Part shown: positions 58,701 through 64,000 of the stretch, one piece after another
Numbering within the stretch: position 1 is the first letter of the stretch
Layout: each line of letters begins with the position of its first letter
DNA from: Siphonodentalium dalli
Lineage: Eukaryota > Mollusca > Scaphopoda > Gadilida > Siphonodentaliidae
Reading direction: 5' to 3'
Length of the DNA: 64,000 nt
Assembly: GCA_032622095.1 (NCBI GenBank)
Contig: CP136061.1
Location: 172,429,107-172,493,106, forward strand
Position numbers and translations under genes: made by a program
Notes under the pieces: generated by a model
What the model was told of the DNA's origin: nothing
Database searches by the model: none
Seen by the model: only the letters and a program-made list of their open reading frames with translations

Positions 58701-59438
58701 CATATATAGGTTTCCCCACCACACACATATATAGGTATCACCACCACACATATATAGGTATCCTCACCACATACATATATAGGTATCCCCGCCACACTCA
58801 TATATAGGTCTCCCCGCAACACACATATATAGGTATTCCCGCCACATACATATATGGGTATCCCCGCCACATACATATATAGGTATCCCCTCCACACACA
58901 TATAAAGGTCTCCCCGCCACATACATATATGGGTCTCCCCGCCACATACATCTATAGGTATCCCCACCACATACATCTATGACTATATGTATCCCCACCA
59001 CATACATCTATATGTATCCCCACCACATACATCTATAGGTATCCCCACCACATACATATATAGGTATCCCCGCCACATACATCTATAGGTATCCCCACCA
59101 CATACATATATAGGTATCCCCGCCACATACATATATATGTGGCCACACCACACACAAATATAGGTATCCCCACTACACACATATATAGGTATCCCCACCA
59201 CACACATATATAGGTATCCCCACCACATACATCTATAGGTATCCCCACCACATACATATATAGGTATCCCCACCACACACATCTATAGGTATCACCGCCA
59301 CATACATCTATAGGTATCCCCACCACATACATATATAGGTATCCCCGCCACACATATATAGGTATCCCCACCACACATATATAGGTATCACCACCACACA
59401 CATATATAGGTATCCCCGCCACATACATATATAGGTAT
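55727..59438 (+). repeat. Satellite block between U10 and U11
   Basis: 3,712 bp of forward units, mostly the second copy of the large duplication. It has a private 6-bp insertion GACTAT near 58,981 (CATCTATGACTATATG). GGTGGCCAC units lie near 57,268, 58,197 and 59,140 (TATGTGGCCAC in the last). Confidence 0.95.
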
Positions 59439-60018
59439 TGTCAGAGTGAATAAATTCCCCCCTTGCTCAAATTGATCACGATTCTATAACTGAGTATTTC
59501 TCGTACGTCGATTTCACACGGCATGTTACAAAGTATTAATTATTTCGTGATAAGTATGACATTGTGATATTTCTTACTATTTGTATATCGTATTTTCTGT
59601 GGACAAATTATTTCATTGAAGAAACGTATCCGCTATTAACCAGACTTTCCAATACATGTCGAAGTATAATCCCGTGTACAATGGGCAGATAATTACTAAA
59701 AACACCATTGTAAAACTTTAATTACAGTCCTATTCAATTCTACCGTATATATAGTTACGCTAATCACGCAAATCGAGTTCAATCTTGCCTGTAGCATTGT
59801 TTGTAACTTGGAAACTCACAAACACACATGTATAAAAAGCTACGGAAATTTTGGGTAGAGACGATAGAAAACACTAGAGAGATTCAGAATTTGGAAGATT
59901 GCTGTCGGACAAGTTTACCCGTCGGGCTGCATGCTATGCGGTCCGGCGGGGTCATAATATGCTAGACAGATGTTATGTGTATATATATATATTGTTGCTG
60001 CTGTTACATCTGTTTATC
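59439..60018 (+). repeat. Spacer U11, full length (580 bp, subfamily C)
   Basis: Same ends and length as U1. It shares CGTACGTCGATTT with U7 only, its partner in the large duplication. Confidence 0.92.
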
Positions 60019-61530
60019 ATATATAGGTATCCTAACCACATATATATATAGGTATCCTCACCACATACATATATAGGTATCCCCACCACACACATATATA
60101 GGTATCACCACGACATACATATATAGGTATCCCCACCACACACATATATAGGTATCCCCACCTCATACATATATAGGTATCCCCACCACACACATATATA
60201 GGTATCCCCACCACATACATATATAGGTATCCTCACCACATACATATATAGGTATCCCCGCCACACACATATATAGGTCTCCCCGATACACACATATATA
60301 GGTATCCCCGCCACATACATATATGGGTATCCCCGCCACATACATATATAGGTATCCCCGCCACACACATATATAGGTCTCGCCGCCACATACATATAAG
60401 GTCTCCCCGCCACACACATATATAGGTATCCCCACCACATACATATATAGGTATCCCCACCACATACATATATAGGTATCCCCACCACACACATATATAG
60501 GTATCCCCACCACATACATATATAGGTATCCCCACCACACAAATATATAGGTATCCCCGCCGCATACATATATAGGTATCCCCGCCACACACATATATAG
60601 GTATCCCCGCCACACACATCTATAGGTATCCCCACCACATACATCTATAGGTATCCCCACCACACATCTATATGTATCCCCACCACACATATATAGGTAT
60701 CCCCACCACACACATCTATAGGTGTCCCCATCACATACATATATAGGTATCCCCACCACAAACATATATAGGTATCCCCACCACACACATATATAGGTAT
60801 CCCCGCCACATACATCTATAGGTCTCCCCACCACATACATATATAGGTATCACCACCACATACATCTATAGGTATCACCACCACATACATATATAGGTAT
60901 CCCCACCACATACATATATAGGTATCCCCACCACATACATATATAGGTATCCCCACCACATTCATCTATAGGTATCACCACCACATACATATATAGGTAT
61001 CCCCATCACATTCATATATAAGTATCCCCACCACACACATAAATAGGTATCCCCGCCACATACATATATAGGTATCCCCGCCACATACATATATTGGTAT
61101 CCCCACCACACACATATATAGGTATCCCCACCACATACATATATAGGTATCCCCACCACATACATATATAGGTATCCCCGCCACACACATCTATAGGTAT
61201 CACCACCACATACATCTATAGGTATCCCCACCACACATCTATAGGTATCCCCACCACACATATATAGGTATCCCCACCACACACATCTATAGGTATCCCC
61301 GCCACATACATATATAGGTATCCCCGCCACACACATATATAGGTATCCCCACCACATACATATATAGGTATCCTCACCACATACATATATAGGTATCCCC
61401 GCCACACACATATATAGGTCTCCCCACCACACACATATATAGGTATCACCACCACACATATATAGGTATCCTCACCACATACATATATAGGTATCCCCGC
61501 CACACTCATATATAGGTCTCCCCCCAACAC

Positions 61531-61539
61531 AGTGAACAC
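61531..61539. other. 9-bp insertion creating an AACAC direct repeat
   Basis: Compared with 46,550, the sequence AACAC ACATATATA is split by AGTGAACAC, giving AACAC-AGTG-AACAC. The duplicated AACAC around a 4-bp core looks like an excision footprint or a small templated insertion. Confidence 0.5.
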
Positions 61540-62189
61540 ACATATATAGGTATTCCCGCCACATACATATATGGGTATCCCCGCCACATACATATATAGG
61601 TATCCCCTCCACACACATATATAGGTCTCCCCGCCACATACATATATAGGTATCCCCGCCACATTCATCTATAGGTATCCCCGCCACATACATCTATATG
61701 TATCCCCACCACATACATCTATATGTATCCCCACCACATACATCTATATGTATCCCCACCACATACATCTATAGGTATCCCCACCACTTACATATATAGG
61801 TATCCCCGCCACATACATCTATAGGTATCCCCACCACATACATATATAGGTATCCCCGCCACATACATATATAGGTGGCCACACCACACACAAATATAGG
61901 TATCCCCACTACACACATATATAGGTATCCCCACCACACACATATATAGGTATTCCCACCACATACATCTATAGGTATCCCCACCACATACATATATAGG
62001 TATCCCCACCACACACATCTATAGGTATCCCCACCAAATACATATATAGGTATCACCACCACATACATATATAGGTATCCCCACCACACACATAGATAGG
62101 TATCCCCACCACACACATATATAGGTATCCCCGCCACACACATATATAGGTCTCCCCACCACACATATCTATAGGTATCCCCACCACAC

Positions 62190-62960
62190 ACATCTATAGG
62201 TATCACCACCACATACATCTATAGGTATCACCACCACATACATCTATAGGTATCCCCACCACATACATATGTAGGTATCACCACCACATACATATATAGG
62301 TATCACCACCACACACATATATAGGTCTCCCACCACATACATCTAGAGGAATCCCCACCACATCCATCTATAGGTATCCCCGCCACACACATATATAGGT
62401 ATCCCCACCACATACATATATAGGTATCCCCTCCACATTCATATATAGGTATCCCCACCACATACAGATATAGGTATCCCCTCCACATTCATATATAGGT
62501 ATCACCACCACACATCTATGGGTATCCCCACCACATACGTCTATAGGTATCCCCAGCACATACATATATAGGTATCCCCACCACATATATATATAGGTAT
62601 CTCCACCACACACATATATAGGTATCCCTGCCACATACATATATAGGTATCCCCACCACATACATATATAGGTATCCCCACCACATATATATATAGGTAT
62701 CCCCACCACATACATATATAGGTATCCCCGCCACATACATCAATAGGTATCCCCACCACATACATATATAGGTATCCCCGCCAGATACATATATAGGTAT
62801 CCCCACCACATACATATATAGCTATCCCCACCACATACATATATAGGTATTCCCACCACAAACATATAAAGGTATCCCCGACACACACATGTATAGGTAT
62901 CCCGACCACATACATATATAGGTATTCCCGCCACAGAGATATATAGGTATTACCACCACA
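62190..62960 (+). repeat. Diverged satellite island, copy 2
   Basis: Same private unit variants as 47,216-47,940 in the same order, with an extra unit pair near 62,550 and 62,645. Part of the large duplication. Confidence 0.85.
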
Positions 62961-64000
62961 TACATATATAGGTATCCCCACCACATACATATATAGGTAT
63001 CACCACCACATACATCTATAGGTATCACCACCACATACATATATAGGTATCCCCACCACATACATATATAGGTATCCCCACCACACACATATATAGGTAT
63101 CCCCACCACTCACATCTATAGGTATCCCCACCACATACATATATAGGTATCCCCACCACACACATATATAGGTATCCCGACCACATACATGTATAGGTAT
63201 CCCCACCACATACATCTATAGGTATCACCACCACATATATATATAGGTATCCCCACCACATACATATATAGGTATCCCCACCACACACATATATAGGTAT
63301 CCCCCACCACACACATATATAGGTATCCCCACCACACACATATATAGGTATCCCCACCACATACATATATAGGTATCCCCACCACATACATATATAGGTA
63401 TCCCCACACATACATATATATGTATCCCCACCACACACATCTATAGGTATCCCCACCACATACATATATATGTATCCCCGCCACATACATATATAGGTAT
63501 CCCCACCACAAACATCTATAGGTATCACCACCACACACATATATAGGTATCCCCACCACACACATCTATAGGTATCCCCGCCACATACATATTATAGGTA
63601 TCCCCGCCACATACATATATAGGTATCCCCACCAAACACATATGTAGGTATCCCCACCACATACATATATAGGTATCACCACCACACACATATAGGTATC
63701 CTCGCCTCATACATATAGGTATCCCCACCACACACATATAGGTATCCCCACCACACACATCTATAGGTATCACCACAACATACATATATAGGTATCCCCA
63801 ACACATACATACATAGGTATCCCCGCCACATACATATATAGGTATCCCCACCAAACACATATGTAGGTATCCCACCACATACATATATAGGTATCACCAC
63901 CACACACATATAGGTATCCTCGCCTCATACATATAGGTATCCCCACCACACACATATAGGTATCGCCACCACACACATCTATAGGTATCACCACAACATA

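Larger units (their letters stand above)
55734..62980 (+). repeat. Second copy of the large segmental duplication
   Basis: Matches 41,211-47,955 in unit order, with U11 in the place of U7 and the second diverged island near the end. Relative to copy 1 it has about 540 bp of extra units around 57,530-58,080 and small private insertions at 58,981 and 61,531. Confidence 0.75.
60019..64000 (+). repeat. Satellite block from U11 to the window end
   Basis: About 4.0 kb of forward units. The first unit is CCTAACC in place of CCTCACC. It contains the small insertion at 61,531, a GGTGGCCAC unit near 61,874 and the second diverged island. After about 63,000 the units are less ordered, with CACACATATAGG 23-bp units from 63,690. 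The array runs off the window edge. Confidence 0.95.

Noticed and set aside
1-64000. Hundreds of predicted proteins rich in Tyr, Gly, Val, Ile, Cys and Trp
   Set aside because: They follow the 25-bp repeat in all frames of the G-rich strand, overlap each other fully, switch strand with the array orientation, and have no start context, introns or non-repeat domains.
13016-64000. CRISPR array
   Set aside because: The 25-bp units are directly adjacent with no unique spacers between them, and no cas-like genes are present.
1-64000. G-quadruplex-forming repeat or telomeric repeat
   Set aside because: Each unit has only one run of four G, spaced 25 bp apart, which does not fit the usual four-run motif. 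The unit does not match known telomere repeats and is far longer.

Overview
The window is almost entirely satellite DNA. From end to end it is built from a 25-bp tandem unit. Read on its C-rich strand the unit is GGTATCCCCACC followed by ACATACATATATA. I call this the forward orientation, and strand signs below refer to it. There is no gene I can support. The long open frames predicted all along the window arise because the G-rich strand of the unit has no stop codon in any frame. A 25-bp period (not a multiple of 3) then gives a 25-residue pseudo-repeat over 75 bp. The source is most likely a eukaryotic nuclear genome, probably an animal: a long satellite with higher-order repeats, a TIR transposon with a target-site duplication, and AT-rich non-coding spacers. 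I cannot name the species.

Layout. (1) 1-13,015: units in reverse orientation (G-rich strand shown), with higher-order repeats of about 2.6-3.4 kb and no spacer. (2) 13,011-13,022: the array flips orientation, forming a head-to-head inverted repeat with a 2-bp centre. (3) 13,016-64,000: units in forward orientation, interrupted by 11 copies of a non-repetitive spacer I call U (nine of 580 bp, two internally deleted), all in the same orientation. (4) 18,601-19,419: an 819-bp TIR element, present once, inserted in one unit with a 9-bp target-site duplication. (5) 47,216-47,940 and 62,190-62,960: two copies of an island of diverged units.

How it works together. The sequence records repeated unequal crossing-over and gene conversion. 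U copies sit at the same place in the higher-order repeat and fall into three subfamilies by shared substitutions. U9 and U10 share one deletion, and U10 has a second one. Blocks of 583, 898 and 2,061 bp are tandemly duplicated, and a block of about 7 kb recurs about 15 kb away. A three-unit patch from the diverged island sits inside an ordinary repeat at 54.5 kb. The most interesting items are the U spacer family and its placement, the inversion whose right side begins exactly one unit downstream of where a U should be, and the transposon with paralogous empty sites. All comparisons were made by eye; alignments and dot plots would give exact identities.
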